The notes: generated by a model from the letters alone, not told the origin. A stretch of 64,000 nt of DNA from Nocardioides sp. YR527 (GCF_900101045.1 NZ_FNFN01000001.1:496001-560000); one strand, 5' to 3'; positions 42,528-50,854 are shown, counted from the stretch's first letter. A program made the numbers and translations.

Positions 42528-42580
42528 CGAGACGTCACGTACGTCGTTCGAGACGTCAGCCGGGCGACGTCTCGAACGAC
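42528..42580. terminator. GAGACGTC repeat pair forming a terminator hairpin
   Basis: Units start at 42528 (TCGAGACGTCACGTACGTCG) and 42549 (TCGAGACGTCAG), 21 bp apart. Arms 42543-42557 and 42566-42580 form a perfect 15-bp stem with an 8-nt loop between convergent genes. Confidence 0.7.
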
Positions 42581-42600
42581 CGGAGTGACGCCTCGGCGGG

Positions 42601-43236
42601 TCAGCGGAGCAGGAGGCGTACGGCGACGTCGATCGACTTCTCGACGTCCTCGGCGTCCATGCGGCCGGTGACCCAGGAGATGAGGGCGGAGAGCCATACG
42701 TCGGAGATGATCCGGATGATGGCCGCCTCCTCCTCGGTGACCTCTCCGTGGTCGGGGGTGCCGTGCATGGCGCGGGCGATGACGGTGGTAAGGCTGGTGC
42801 CGACCTCGTGGATCTCGCCGGTCACCGACTGGTCGGCGAACATGAAGGCGCGGACCAGGGCCTCGGTGAGCTTGGGCTGCTTCTGCAGGGCACGGGTGCG
42901 GCGGTTGAGGACGTACATGATCCGCTCGTGGGCGGTGTCGCCCGGCGTCGCGCGGATGGCGGAGCGGTCGACGTCCTTGGTGAACTCACGCGCCAGCGCG
43001 GAGACCAGCAGGTGGATCTTCGAGGGGAAGTAGCGGTAGAGGGTGCCGAGCGCGACCTCGGCCTTCTCGGCGACCGCGCGCATCTGCACGGCGTCGAAGC
43101 CACCCTCGGCGGCGAGCGTGATCGTGGCGTCGAGGATGCGCCGGCGGCGCTCTCGCTGGGCCGCGGAACCGCCGGTGGGTGCGGTGGCCGGACTCGGGCC
43201 GTCGGTGTCTCGTGGCTCCGTGCTGACGGACGTCAC
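42601..43236 (-). CDS. kstR: KstR, TetR-family repressor of steroid catabolism
   Basis: Protein of 211 residues. The DNA-binding part reads AAQRERRRRILDATITLAAE, then FDAVQMRAVAEKAEVALGTL and YRYFPSKIHLLVSALAREF, very close to M. tuberculosis KstR as I recall it; the C-terminus DVWLSALISWVTGRMDAEDV also matches. KstR is released from DNA by 3-oxo-cholestenoyl-CoA-type ligands. GTG 43236 follows an AGGGGGG site at about 7 nt. It is divergent from fadE34, as Rv3574 is from Rv3573c, and two operators lie between. Confidence 0.92.
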   Translation of the reverse strand: MTSVSTEPRDTDGPSPATAPTGGSAAQRERRRRILDATITLAAEGGFDAVQMRAVAEKAEVALGTLYRYFPSKIHLLVSALAREFTKDVDRSAIRATPGDTAHERIMYVLNRRTRALQKQPKLTEALVRAFMFADQSVTGEIHEVGTSLTTVIARAMHGTPDHGEVTEEEAAIIRIISDVWLSALISWVTGRMDAEDVEKSIDVAVRLLLR

Positions 43237-43309
43237 TGGTTGTCCCCCCTAGGACTATGACCGGATCTCGATCTGTGGATCTCAGGCTAACCGCATCGGC
43301 GCCCGAGAG

Positions 43310-43352
43310 TGAAACACGTTCCTACGTGAGTCTAGACTTGTAACACGTTCTA
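43310..43352. promoter_or_regulatory. Two KstR-type operators in the kstR/fadE34 gap
   Basis: TGTAACACGTTCTA (43339-43352) matches the KstR motif fully; TGAAACACGTTCCT (43310-43323) matches except for the last base. Their starts are 29 bp apart. They could give autoregulation of kstR and control of fadE34. Confidence 0.78.
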
Positions 43353-43397
43353 CATCAGTCTCTATTCCAGAGGCCGCGGAAATAGTAGGAGGTTCCT

Positions 43398-45524
43398 GTG
43401 CCGATCGGCATCACCGACGAACACCAAGCCCTCAGTGAAAGCTTGTGCGATTGGGCCAAAGGGCTGGGCGGCATCGCGCTCGCCCGCGCCGCCGAAGGCG
43501 TCGCTTCTGCGGGTTTCGACGAGGTGTGGCGAGGTGTCGAGGAGTACGGCGTCGCCGGCATCGCGGCGCCCGAGCCGAACGGTGGCGGTGGGATCCTGCT
43601 GGACGCGGCCGTTGCGCTCGAGGCGTGCGCCCACGAGCTGCTCCCGGGTCCGCTGCTCGGCAGCACGGTCGCCGCCTTTCATGCCGGCGCGGCTGGGCTC
43701 GACGACGTGGTCGGTGCTGTCACCGCCGGTGGCTGCGGGATCGCGCTCGACCCGGTCCTGGAGCTCGGCGAGCGCCTCCGAGGAACCGTTCCCGTCGTCT
43801 ACGACGGTGGCGGGGCCGCCCGGCTACTGCTCGGTGCCCGCGGCGCCGACGGTGTGGAGCATTGGTTCTTTCTGGCGGCCGAGCAGGTGGACGTACGTCC
43901 TCAGGTGGGCCCCGATCTGACCAGGCGGGTCGCCGAGGTGCGGGTCGACGTCGATGCCGGCGAGGCGGTCGAGGTCCCGGGCCTGAGGGGCGAGGCGGTG
44001 CGGCGTACGGCGCTCACCCTCGCTGCCGCCGAGGCCGCCGGGATCGCGCGGTGGTGCCTGACGACGGCCGTGGAGTACGCCAAGGTGCGCGAGCAGTTCG
44101 GCGCGCCGATCGGGTCGTTCCAGGCGATCAAGCACCTGTGCGCCCAGATGCTGGAGACGGCCGAGGCGGTGGCCGCGACCGCCTGGGACGCGGCCGCCTC
44201 GGCCGACGACGCCGATGCCGATCAGTGGGCCTTCGCAGCCGAGGTCGCGGGTGTCACGGCGATCGACGGCGCAGTCAGGGCTGCCCAGGACTGCATCCAG
44301 GTCCTCGGCGGCATCGGCTTCACCTTCGAGCACGACGCCCACCTCTACCTGCGCCGCGCGGTCGCCCTGCGCAGCCTCCTCGGTGGCGGCGACGCCCATG
44401 CAGTCGCGCTGGCAGGGCAGGCCGTTGCCGGGACCCGCCGCGCGGTCCGCGTCGACCTCGACGGCAAGGACGATGCGGTCCGTCCCCGGGTGCGTGAGAC
44501 CGTCGCCACGATCGCGGCGCTTCCCGAGGCGGAGCGCCGCGACGCGCTCGTGGACGCCGCATTTCTCGCACCGCACTGGCCCGCTCCGTACGGCCTCGGC
44601 GCCGGTCCTGTCGAACAGCTCGTGATCGACGAGGAGCTCGCCGCGGCCGGGGTGTCCCGTCCCGACATCAAGATCGCGGGCTGGGCCGTGCCGACCATCC
44701 TCGAGTACGGCACCGACGCCCAGCGTGAGCGGTTCGTCGACGCCTCGCTGCGCGGCCGGATCGTCTGGTGCCAGCTCTTCAGCGAGCCCGGCGCCGGCTC
44801 CGACCTGGCCTCCCTGGCGACCCGCGCCGAGCGCGTCGAAGGCGGCTGGCGGCTGACCGGCCAGAAGGTGTGGACCTCCCTCGCGGCCGACGCCGACTGG
44901 GCGATCTGCCTGGCACGTACGAACCCCGACGTCCCCAAGCACAAGGGCATCACCTACTTCCTGGTGGACATGCGCAGCGAGGGGATCGACGTCCGCCCGC
45001 TGCGCGAGCTGACCGGCGACGCGCTCTTCAACGAGGTCTTCCTCGACGGCGTCCTCGTGCCCGACGAGCTCGTCGTCGGTGATGTCGACGGCGGTTGGCG
45101 CCTGGCCCGCACGACGCTGGCCAACGAACGGGTCGCGATGGCCTCGACCAATCTCGGCGGCAGCGTCGAGCGCGCGGTCGAGCTCGCCGCCGGTCGCGGC
45201 GAGGCCGACCTCGCCCGGGTCGGGCATGCCGTCGCGCTCTCCACGGTCTGCTCGCTGCTCGGCGTCCGCTCCACGCTCAAGGCGCTCGCCGGGCGCGGAC
45301 CCGGCGCGGAGTCCTCGGTCGCCAAGCTTTTGACCGTACGCAACCGCCAGGACGCCTCCGAGCTCGTCGTCGACCTCCTCGGTCCGCTGGCGCTCACCGA
45401 CGACCCGCAGGTCCGCGAGGATCTTCACCAGTCCCAGCTCACCCGCTGCCTCTCCATCGCCGGCGGCACCACCCAAGTGCTCCGCAACGTGGCCGCCGAG
45501 CAGATCCTCGGACTGCCACGCTAG
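43398..45524 (+). CDS. fadE34: Fused two-domain acyl-CoA dehydrogenase (FadE34/ChsE3-like)
   Basis: Protein of 708 residues made of two acyl-CoA dehydrogenase halves joined head to tail, as in FadE34. The N-terminal half (1 to about 350) includes VEYAKVREQFGAPIGSFQAI and GGIGFTFEHDAHLYLRR; the C-terminal half includes LFSEPGAGSDLASLATRAER, the catalytic-base segment LANERVAMAS (Glu577) and CLSIAGGTTQVLRN. It would oxidise a C24 steroid-acyl-CoA in side-chain degradation. GTG follows TAGGAGG. It is under KstR control. Confidence 0.88.
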   Translation: MPIGITDEHQALSESLCDWAKGLGGIALARAAEGVASAGFDEVWRGVEEYGVAGIAAPEPNGGGGILLDAAVALEACAHELLPGPLLGSTVAAFHAGAAGLDDVVGAVTAGGCGIALDPVLELGERLRGTVPVVYDGGGAARLLLGARGADGVEHWFFLAAEQVDVRPQVGPDLTRRVAEVRVDVDAGEAVEVPGLRGEAVRRTALTLAAAEAAGIARWCLTTAVEYAKVREQFGAPIGSFQAIKHLCAQMLETAEAVAATAWDAAASADDADADQWAFAAEVAGVTAIDGAVRAAQDCIQVLGGIGFTFEHDAHLYLRRAVALRSLLGGGDAHAVALAGQAVAGTRRAVRVDLDGKDDAVRPRVRETVATIAALPEAERRDALVDAAFLAPHWPAPYGLGAGPVEQLVIDEELAAAGVSRPDIKIAGWAVPTILEYGTDAQRERFVDASLRGRIVWCQLFSEPGAGSDLASLATRAERVEGGWRLTGQKVWTSLAADADWAICLARTNPDVPKHKGITYFLVDMRSEGIDVRPLRELTGDALFNEVFLDGVLVPDELVVGDVDGGWRLARTTLANERVAMASTNLGGSVERAVELAAGRGEADLARVGHAVALSTVCSLLGVRSTLKALAGRGPGAESSVAKLLTVRNRQDASELVVDLLGPLALTDDPQVREDLHQSQLTRCLSIAGGTTQVLRNVAAEQILGLPR

Positions 45525-45562
45525 AGCCGCACGAGTCGACGTGTTCGACTGACGATCGCCGC

Positions 45563-45568
45563 TAGGCT
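45563..45568 (+). promoter_or_regulatory. -10 box TAGGCT before the beta-helix gene
   Basis: TAGGCT lies 35 nt before the TTG start; AAGGAGG at 45591-45597 is the ribosome site. No KstR motif is near, so this unit is probably regulated apart from its neighbours. Confidence 0.4.
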
Positions 45569-45603
45569 TCCTCGGGAGTCGGACCTTTCCAAGGAGGCGG
45601 CGC

Positions 45604-47328
45604 TTGTCGGCCAAGACGTTGCGTGTGACGGGCAAGGCGCGCCGTGGCTGTCCCAGCATCCAGGCGGCGCTCGAAGAGGCCTCTCGGTCGCTCAGGGATG
45701 TCAGGGTCCTGATCGAGCCCGGGACGTACGACGAGCAGCTGATCGTGCGCGGGAACGTCTCGCTGGTCGCCAGGGAGCCCGGCTCGGTGACGATCCGCTC
45801 GGCTGCCGGGCAGGTGCTCGACTGCGACGGGACGATCAGCCTCTCGGGCCTACGGTTCGTGGCCGAGGTGGGGGAGGCGGTCGTCTGCCGGGGTGGTTCG
45901 CTCGAGGTCCGGCAGATCGATGTCGAGACGCGCGGCCGGATCACTCTCTGGGCAGCCCCGGGCACGAGGGTCGAGGCGAGCGGCTCCACCTTCCGAGGTG
46001 GGCGGGTGCTCTTCGCCGGGGCTACGGGAGTCGTCGAGAGCTGCGAGCTCCTCGACAGTCCTGACAACGCCCTCGCCGTGATCGAAGGGGCTCGGGTGGA
46101 GGTTCGTGACTCCCGTATCGAGCGGCCGCGCTTCAGCGCGGTGCGGGTGGAGGCAGGCTCGTCCGTGACGATCGCGTCCGGCCGTTTCACCTCGTGTCAC
46201 GACACCATGGTCGCGGTCATCGGCGAGGCGGCGCGGGCCGAGATCTCCGGCACCACCATCGAAGACACGGGCACGGCGATCGGGTTCGCCGAGCGTGCTT
46301 CCGGAACCGTGCGCGACGTGACGGTGCGTCGGGCACGGCATGCCTTCTCCTCCAGGTCGGGGGCGAACCCGACCGTGAGCGGCTGCTCCTTCCTGGAGTG
46401 TGTGGAGACCGGCATCAACATCTCCGAGCGTGGCGCCGGGTCCTTCCGGGACTGCCTCATCCAGGACGCGGAGGCGATCGGTGTCTTCGTCAAAGGTGAT
46501 GGAGCCGAGGTCGGGCAGTGGGGTGCGGTCGATGTCAGCGGCTGCACGATCGAGCGGTCCGCGGTGGGGGTCGTCGTCGAGGGCGCCGAAGCCCGGTTCC
46601 GCGACATCCGGCTGAACCGGCTTCGCTTCGCCGGGGTCAGGCTTCTCGCCGGCACGGCCGCGACCTTCGACGAGCTGAGCCTCACCGACACGCCGGTCGG
46701 CCTCGACGCCCGCGGGAGGTCAACCGGGACCTTCACCAGGGCGAAGGTCATCGGGTGCAGCGCGCTCGCGCTCTCGGCCGTGGACGAGGCCCGGATCATG
46801 GTCTCGCAGAGCGTCATCGCGGAGGCCGGCGGTGGTGTCGGTGTCCAGGGCACGGCGAGCCTGGTGATGAAGCGCTCCGAGCTGAGGGACATGGAGTCGT
46901 TCGGTCTGATCGCGATGGGAACCGGCACGCTGGTGGTCGAGGACAGCGACCTGCTGCGGCCCGGTGGCATCGGTGTCATCGGGATCCATGACGCCTTCGT
47001 CGACGTCAGGGACACGACGGTGACGGACGCGGCAGACATCGGGTTCCGGGTCCTCGACAAGTGCGGCGGTCAGATCCAGGGGTGCACCGTGACCGCAGCC
47101 TCAGGGCTCGCGGTGACCAAGAACGACTACGTACGCGTCATCGGGCTCACCTCCGCGCTTCGGACGATCACGACCAGCACGGTGAGCGCGAAGGACGCGG
47201 TCGTCGCGCACGTCACGAACATCTACAACACGCCGATGTTCTTCAAGGAGGTCACCGGCCAGGTCGCCATAGGCAACGGGTCCGTCGAGCAGGTCCAGGA
47301 GCGAGGAGAGGTCGATGAGCGGCAGTGA
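45604..47328 (+). CDS. Cytosolic right-handed beta-helix protein with C-terminal NIYN...GQ...GN motif
   Basis: Protein of 574 residues. Repeats of 20-25 residues with a hydrophobic beta-strand pattern (VEVRDSRIERPRFSAVRVE, VDVSGCTIERSAVGVVVEGA) fill residues about 25-535, as in pectate-lyase-like beta-helices. There is no signal peptide, so it should be cytosolic. No lyase catalytic residues are recognised. The C-terminal residues 539-565 (NIYNTPMFFKEVTGQVAIGN and GSVEQVQ) recur at the N-terminus of the next protein. TTG 45604 is placed 6 nt after AAGGAGG. The 3' end overlaps the next gene by 14 nt. Sensor or scaffold function is inference only. Confidence 0.75.
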   Translation: MSAKTLRVTGKARRGCPSIQAALEEASRSLRDVRVLIEPGTYDEQLIVRGNVSLVAREPGSVTIRSAAGQVLDCDGTISLSGLRFVAEVGEAVVCRGGSLEVRQIDVETRGRITLWAAPGTRVEASGSTFRGGRVLFAGATGVVESCELLDSPDNALAVIEGARVEVRDSRIERPRFSAVRVEAGSSVTIASGRFTSCHDTMVAVIGEAARAEISGTTIEDTGTAIGFAERASGTVRDVTVRRARHAFSSRSGANPTVSGCSFLECVETGINISERGAGSFRDCLIQDAEAIGVFVKGDGAEVGQWGAVDVSGCTIERSAVGVVVEGAEARFRDIRLNRLRFAGVRLLAGTAATFDELSLTDTPVGLDARGRSTGTFTRAKVIGCSALALSAVDEARIMVSQSVIAEAGGGVGVQGTASLVMKRSELRDMESFGLIAMGTGTLVVEDSDLLRPGGIGVIGIHDAFVDVRDTTVTDAADIGFRVLDKCGGQIQGCTVTAASGLAVTKNDYVRVIGLTSALRTITTSTVSAKDAVVAHVTNIYNTPMFFKEVTGQVAIGNGSVEQVQERGEVDERQ

Positions 47329-47365
47329 TGACAGGGAGAACATCTACAACGAGCCGATGTTCTTC
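47218..47365 (+). repeat. 27-bp imperfect direct repeat encoding the shared motif
   Basis: 47218-47244 and 47339-47365 agree at 25 of 27 bases and encode NIYNTPMFF and NIYNEPMFF. One copy lies at the end of the beta-helix gene, the other at the start of the following gene. Confidence 0.85.
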
Positions 47366-47710
47366 GGAGACTTCAACGGGCAGATGTCGATGGGCAATCG
47401 GGAGAGCGTCCAGTATCAGGTCAACCCGGCGAGCGAGCCGGACATCGCCACGGTCGTCGCCGAGGTGCTGAAGAAGCTCGGCACTCTCGGGCTCCCCGAG
47501 GACGACCTGAAGGACGCGGTCGTCGAAGGCAAGGCGGTCCTGGCCGAGGTGGCCAAGGAGGAGCCCGACCGCACGGTCGTACGCCGAGGCATCAACTATC
47601 TCAAGGGCGCGGTGGCGGGGATCGCGGCCGGTGTGGCCACCGGCGCGAACCAGGGCGCCGCCGAGATCGGCCAGCAGATCGTCCGCGACCTGGGCAGCCT
47701 GATCATCTGA
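47315..47710 (+). CDS. Small protein with N-terminal shared motif and Gly/Ala-rich hydrophobic C-terminus
   Basis: Protein of 131 residues. Residues 9-36 (NIYNEPMFFGDFNGQMSMGN then RESVQYQV) match the end of the beta-helix protein. Residues about 38-85 are charged and probably helical; residues about 88-112 (YLKGAVAGIAAGVATGANQG) resemble a glycine-zipper membrane-active or helical packing segment. AGGAGAGG precedes the ATG. The layout of a short Gly/Asn/Gln motif followed by a helical, partly hydrophobic domain recalls effectors that are activated by amyloid-type motif templating. This is a hypothesis; no family is recognised. Confidence 0.7.
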   Translation: MSGSDDRENIYNEPMFFGDFNGQMSMGNRESVQYQVNPASEPDIATVVAEVLKKLGTLGLPEDDLKDAVVEGKAVLAEVAKEEPDRTVVRRGINYLKGAVAGIAAGVATGANQGAAEIGQQIVRDLGSLII

Positions 47711-47738
47711 GTTCTGAGCCGGTGCTCGCGCACCGAAG

Positions 47739-47754
47739 TAGAACACGTTACAGT
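47739..47754 (+). promoter_or_regulatory. KstR operator overlapping a leaderless -10 box
   Basis: TAGAACACGTTACA (47739-47752) matches the KstR motif. TACAGT (47749-47754) is a -10 box ending 6 nt before ATG 47761. The repressor would cover the -10 element directly. Confidence 0.8.
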
Positions 47755-47760
47755 TTCGGC

Positions 47761-49938
47761 ATGGGAGACGAGACGCTCGATGCCGTACGCAGCGTGGTGG
47801 CCGAGGTCCTTGCCCGCGAGTCCGACCGGGGTGACTGGTCGGCCTGGGCGAGTGCCGGCCTGACCGCACTGCCAGTGCCGGACGCCCAGGGTGGCGAGGG
47901 GTTCGGCCTGACCGAGATCGCTGTGCTGCTGCGCGAAGCCGGGCGCCACGCGGTGCGGGTGCCGGTCTGGGAGACGCTCGCGGTCGGCGCGCTGACGCTC
48001 GCCGGTCACGGGACGCCGGAGCAGCAGGACGCGATCCTGTCCGGCGTGGCGAGCGGCGAGACGCTGCTGACCCCGGCGTGGCTCGAGCCGGGACGCCCAG
48101 AGACGCCATCGGCGACCTACCGCGACGGCGCGGTCAGTGGTCGCAAGACCGGAGTGACGTACGCCGCCGAGAGCACGCGCCTCCTGGTCACCGCGACCTC
48201 CGCCGACACCGGTGCACCGGTCGTGGCGCTCGTCGACCCGAACGGACCCGGCGTCACGCTGGTCCCGGCGAGCACCTCGGGCGAGGTGCCGCAGCACACC
48301 GTCGTGCTCGAGGACGCCCCGGCCGAGGTGCTGGGTGAGGGAGCCTTCGAGGCCCTGACCGCTCTCGCGACCGCCGGGCTGGCGGTGAGCGCCGCGGGCG
48401 TGCTCGCCGGCGCGCGGGATCTCACCGCCGCCTACGTGAAGAACCGGCAGCAGTTCGGCCGAGCGCTGGCGGAGTTCCAGGCGGTCGCGCTGCAGATGGC
48501 AGACGTCTATGTCACCTCCCGCACGCTCGACCTCGCCGCCGACAACGCGGTCGCCACCGTCGCGGATCAGCGAGCCGCGACGGTCGACCTGTCGGTCGCC
48601 GCCTACTGGGCCAGCCAGGTCGCGCCGTACGCCTTCCGCACCTGTCACCATCTCCACGGCGGCATGGGTGTGGACGTGACCTACCCACTGCTCGGGTTCA
48701 CGACCTGGGGCACCGATATCGCCCACCTGCTGAACACCCCGGCCGAGGCTGTCCCGGTCGAGACCGAGGGGACCAAGAACCTCGAGCTGACCGAGGCGCA
48801 GCGATCCCTGAAGACCGAGGTCAGAGCCTATTTCGCGAGCCTGGCCCACGAAGAGCCGGCCGATCCGGGTCCGGAGGGCTCCTGGGACCGGCACGGCCCG
48901 ACGTACCAGAAGCTCATCAAGCAGCTCGGCGACGACGGCTGGATGGGCGTCGGCTGGCCGAAGGAGTACGGCGGCCACGGCCTCGGCGAGGTCGAGCAGA
49001 CCATCTTCGCCAACGAGGCGCAATACGCCGACGTTCACCTGCCCTCGGTGACCCTGCAGACGGTCGGTCCGACGCTGATCCGCTACGGCTCGACGAAGCA
49101 GAAGGACCTCTTCCTCAACCGGATCCTGGCCGGCGAGGTGCACTTCGCGATCGGCTACTCCGAGCCCGAGGCCGGCACGGACCTGGCGAGTCTCCGGACG
49201 ACAGCCAGGAGGGACGGCGACCACTACGTCGTCAACGGCCAGAAGCTGTGGACCACCGGCGGGCACTCCGCCGACTACATCTGGCTCGCCTGTCGCACCG
49301 ACCCGGACGCCCCCAAGCACAAGGGCATCTCGATCCTGATCGTCGACACGACCGACCCGGGCTTCTCCTGGACCCCGATCATCACCGCCGACGGCTCCCA
49401 CCACGTCAACGCGACCTATTTCAACGACGTCCGCGTCCCGGCCGACATGCTGGTGGGGGAGGAGAACAAGGGCTGGAAGCTGATCACCACCCAGCTCAAC
49501 CATGAGCGGGTCATGCTCGGCCCGGCCGGTCGCATCGAGGGTCTGCGCGACCGCGTCCTGCGCTGGGCGACCGCTCAGGGCGTCACCGACAGCCCGGACG
49601 TACGCACGCTGATCGGGAAGACCACCGCGGTCTTCCGCATCAACGAGCTGCTCAACTGGGAGGTCGCGCGGGCGGCCGAGAGCGGCGAGATCGAGGTCGC
49701 CGACGCCTCCTCCTCGAAGGTCTTCGCCGCCGACCAGGTCCAGCACCTGCTCGCCGACCTGATCGCACTGGTTCACCGGCACGGCGATCCCGGTGATCCG
49801 GACACGAGGAGCCTGCTCGACTATCTCGACGCCCAGGCGAAGCGGAACCTTGTGCTCACCTTCGGTGGCGGCGTCCAGGAGGTCCAGCGCGAGCTGATCG
49901 CGATGTTCGGTCTCGAGATGCCGAGGGTGCCCCGATGA
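47761..49938 (+). CDS. Fused FadE28-FadE29 acyl-CoA dehydrogenase (ChsE1-ChsE2 fusion)
   Basis: Protein of 725 residues, equal to the sum of the two M. tuberculosis subunits FadE28 and FadE29 that form a heterotetramer there. Residues 1 to about 337 resemble FadE28 (YVKNRQQFGRALAEFQAVAL, HLHGGMGVDVTYPL); residues about 340-725 resemble FadE29 (VTLQTVGPTLIRYGSTKQKD, GYSEPEAGTDLASLRTTA, and the end GLEMPRVPR). The catalytic base is expected at Glu582 in QLNHERVMLG. It introduces the double bond in the C3 side chain of 3-oxo-4-pregnene-20-carboxyl-CoA. First gene of a KstR-controlled operon, probably leaderless. Confidence 0.88.
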   Translation: MGDETLDAVRSVVAEVLARESDRGDWSAWASAGLTALPVPDAQGGEGFGLTEIAVLLREAGRHAVRVPVWETLAVGALTLAGHGTPEQQDAILSGVASGETLLTPAWLEPGRPETPSATYRDGAVSGRKTGVTYAAESTRLLVTATSADTGAPVVALVDPNGPGVTLVPASTSGEVPQHTVVLEDAPAEVLGEGAFEALTALATAGLAVSAAGVLAGARDLTAAYVKNRQQFGRALAEFQAVALQMADVYVTSRTLDLAADNAVATVADQRAATVDLSVAAYWASQVAPYAFRTCHHLHGGMGVDVTYPLLGFTTWGTDIAHLLNTPAEAVPVETEGTKNLELTEAQRSLKTEVRAYFASLAHEEPADPGPEGSWDRHGPTYQKLIKQLGDDGWMGVGWPKEYGGHGLGEVEQTIFANEAQYADVHLPSVTLQTVGPTLIRYGSTKQKDLFLNRILAGEVHFAIGYSEPEAGTDLASLRTTARRDGDHYVVNGQKLWTTGGHSADYIWLACRTDPDAPKHKGISILIVDTTDPGFSWTPIITADGSHHVNATYFNDVRVPADMLVGEENKGWKLITTQLNHERVMLGPAGRIEGLRDRVLRWATAQGVTDSPDVRTLIGKTTAVFRINELLNWEVARAAESGEIEVADASSSKVFAADQVQHLLADLIALVHRHGDPGDPDTRSLLDYLDAQAKRNLVLTFGGGVQEVQRELIAMFGLEMPRVPR

Positions 49939-50453
49939 ACGCGGAGAAGCAGACGTTGGTGGACGACGCGATCCACGAGAAGATCATGGCCGCCGCCGAG
50001 GAGGTCAAGGCGTGGGGCGAGGCCGCCGAGCGCGAGGCCCGCGACCTGGTCAACCAGCCCACGATCAACAACTGGCTCGAGGCGATGGGCCTGGAGTCCG
50101 ACCGGTTCCACCAGGGCGAGGCGCCGCCGTCGATGGCGCAGGTGTGGACGATGTACGGCCAGGGTGGGCGCCATCCCGACCGCGACCCGCTGCACGCGAT
50201 GATGAACGTCCTCACCGACGCCGGCTTCAACGGCGTCCTCGGCACCAACTCCGAGCAGAGCTACGACCGCTACCTCCGCGTCGGTGAGCAGGTCCGGGTC
50301 ACCACGGCCCTCGACTCGGTCGTCGGCCCGAAGCAGACCGGGATGGGTGTGGGCTACTTCGTCACCTCCCGGAGCACCTGGTACGTGGGTGAGGAGCGGG
50401 TCGCGACCATGCTGTTCCGCGTCCTCAAGTTCATCCCCAAGGTGACGGCATGA
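49935..50453 (+). CDS. ChsH2 N-terminal half: MaoC-like hydratase subunit as a separate gene
   Basis: Protein of 172 residues corresponding to the hotdog half of ChsH2 (Rv3542c): ARDLVNQPTINNWLEAMGLE, GFNGVLGTNSEQSYDRYLRV and GMGVGYFVTSRSTWYVGEER. It lacks a clear catalytic Asp/His pair, as in the known heteromeric enzyme where ChsH1 supplies it. It overlaps both neighbours by 4 nt. In M. tuberculosis this half is fused to a DUF35 domain; here the protein stops at KVTA. Confidence 0.83.
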   Translation: MNAEKQTLVDDAIHEKIMAAAEEVKAWGEAAEREARDLVNQPTINNWLEAMGLESDRFHQGEAPPSMAQVWTMYGQGGRHPDRDPLHAMMNVLTDAGFNGVLGTNSEQSYDRYLRVGEQVRVTTALDSVVGPKQTGMGVGYFVTSRSTWYVGEERVATMLFRVLKFIPKVTA

Positions 50454-50854
50454 GCGGCCCCGTGCGCCCGGTGATCGGGCTCGACAACGCGTACTTCTTC
50501 GAGGGCACCGCCAAGCAGGAGTTGCGAATCCAGAGCTGCAACGCCTGTGGAACGCTGCGGCACCCGCCGGGCCCCGCGTGCCTGGCCTGTGACGCCTACG
50601 ACCGCGGCCATGTCGTCGCGAGCGGCGAGGGGACGGTCTACTCGTTCACCGTCGTCCATGCCCCGAAGCTGCCCGGCAAGGAGCTCCCGCTGGTGGTCGC
50701 GCTGCTGGACCTGCCCGAAGGCGTACGCCTCGTGGCGGAGGTGACCGGCGTGCCGCCCGAGGGCGAGGACGCCCTGAAGATCGACGAACGGCTCGTCGTC
50801 GACTGGAACGTGATCGACGAGGAGCTCACGCTCCCGATCTGGAGGAGGCCATGA
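50450..50854 (+). CDS. ChsH2 C-terminal half: DUF35 OB-fold zinc-ribbon protein as a separate gene
   Basis: Protein of 134 residues with a rubredoxin-like zinc ribbon (CNACGTLRHPPGPACLAC, four cysteines) and a DUF35 OB fold (GTVYSFTVVHAPKLPGKELP, DLPEGVRLVAEVTGV). In the known system this domain binds Ltp2 and is needed for the retro-aldol step. The start overlaps the upstream stop (ATGA at 50450-50453), so the split halves are made in equal amounts. Confidence 0.85.
   Translation: MSGPVRPVIGLDNAYFFEGTAKQELRIQSCNACGTLRHPPGPACLACDAYDRGHVVASGEGTVYSFTVVHAPKLPGKELPLVVALLDLPEGVRLVAEVTGVPPEGEDALKIDERLVVDWNVIDEELTLPIWRRP

Noticed and set aside
47218..47365. The shared 27-bp direct repeat as an att site or IS target duplication
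   Set aside because: Both copies are in frame inside genes and protein similarity continues well beyond the 27 bp, so a shared protein motif explains it better.
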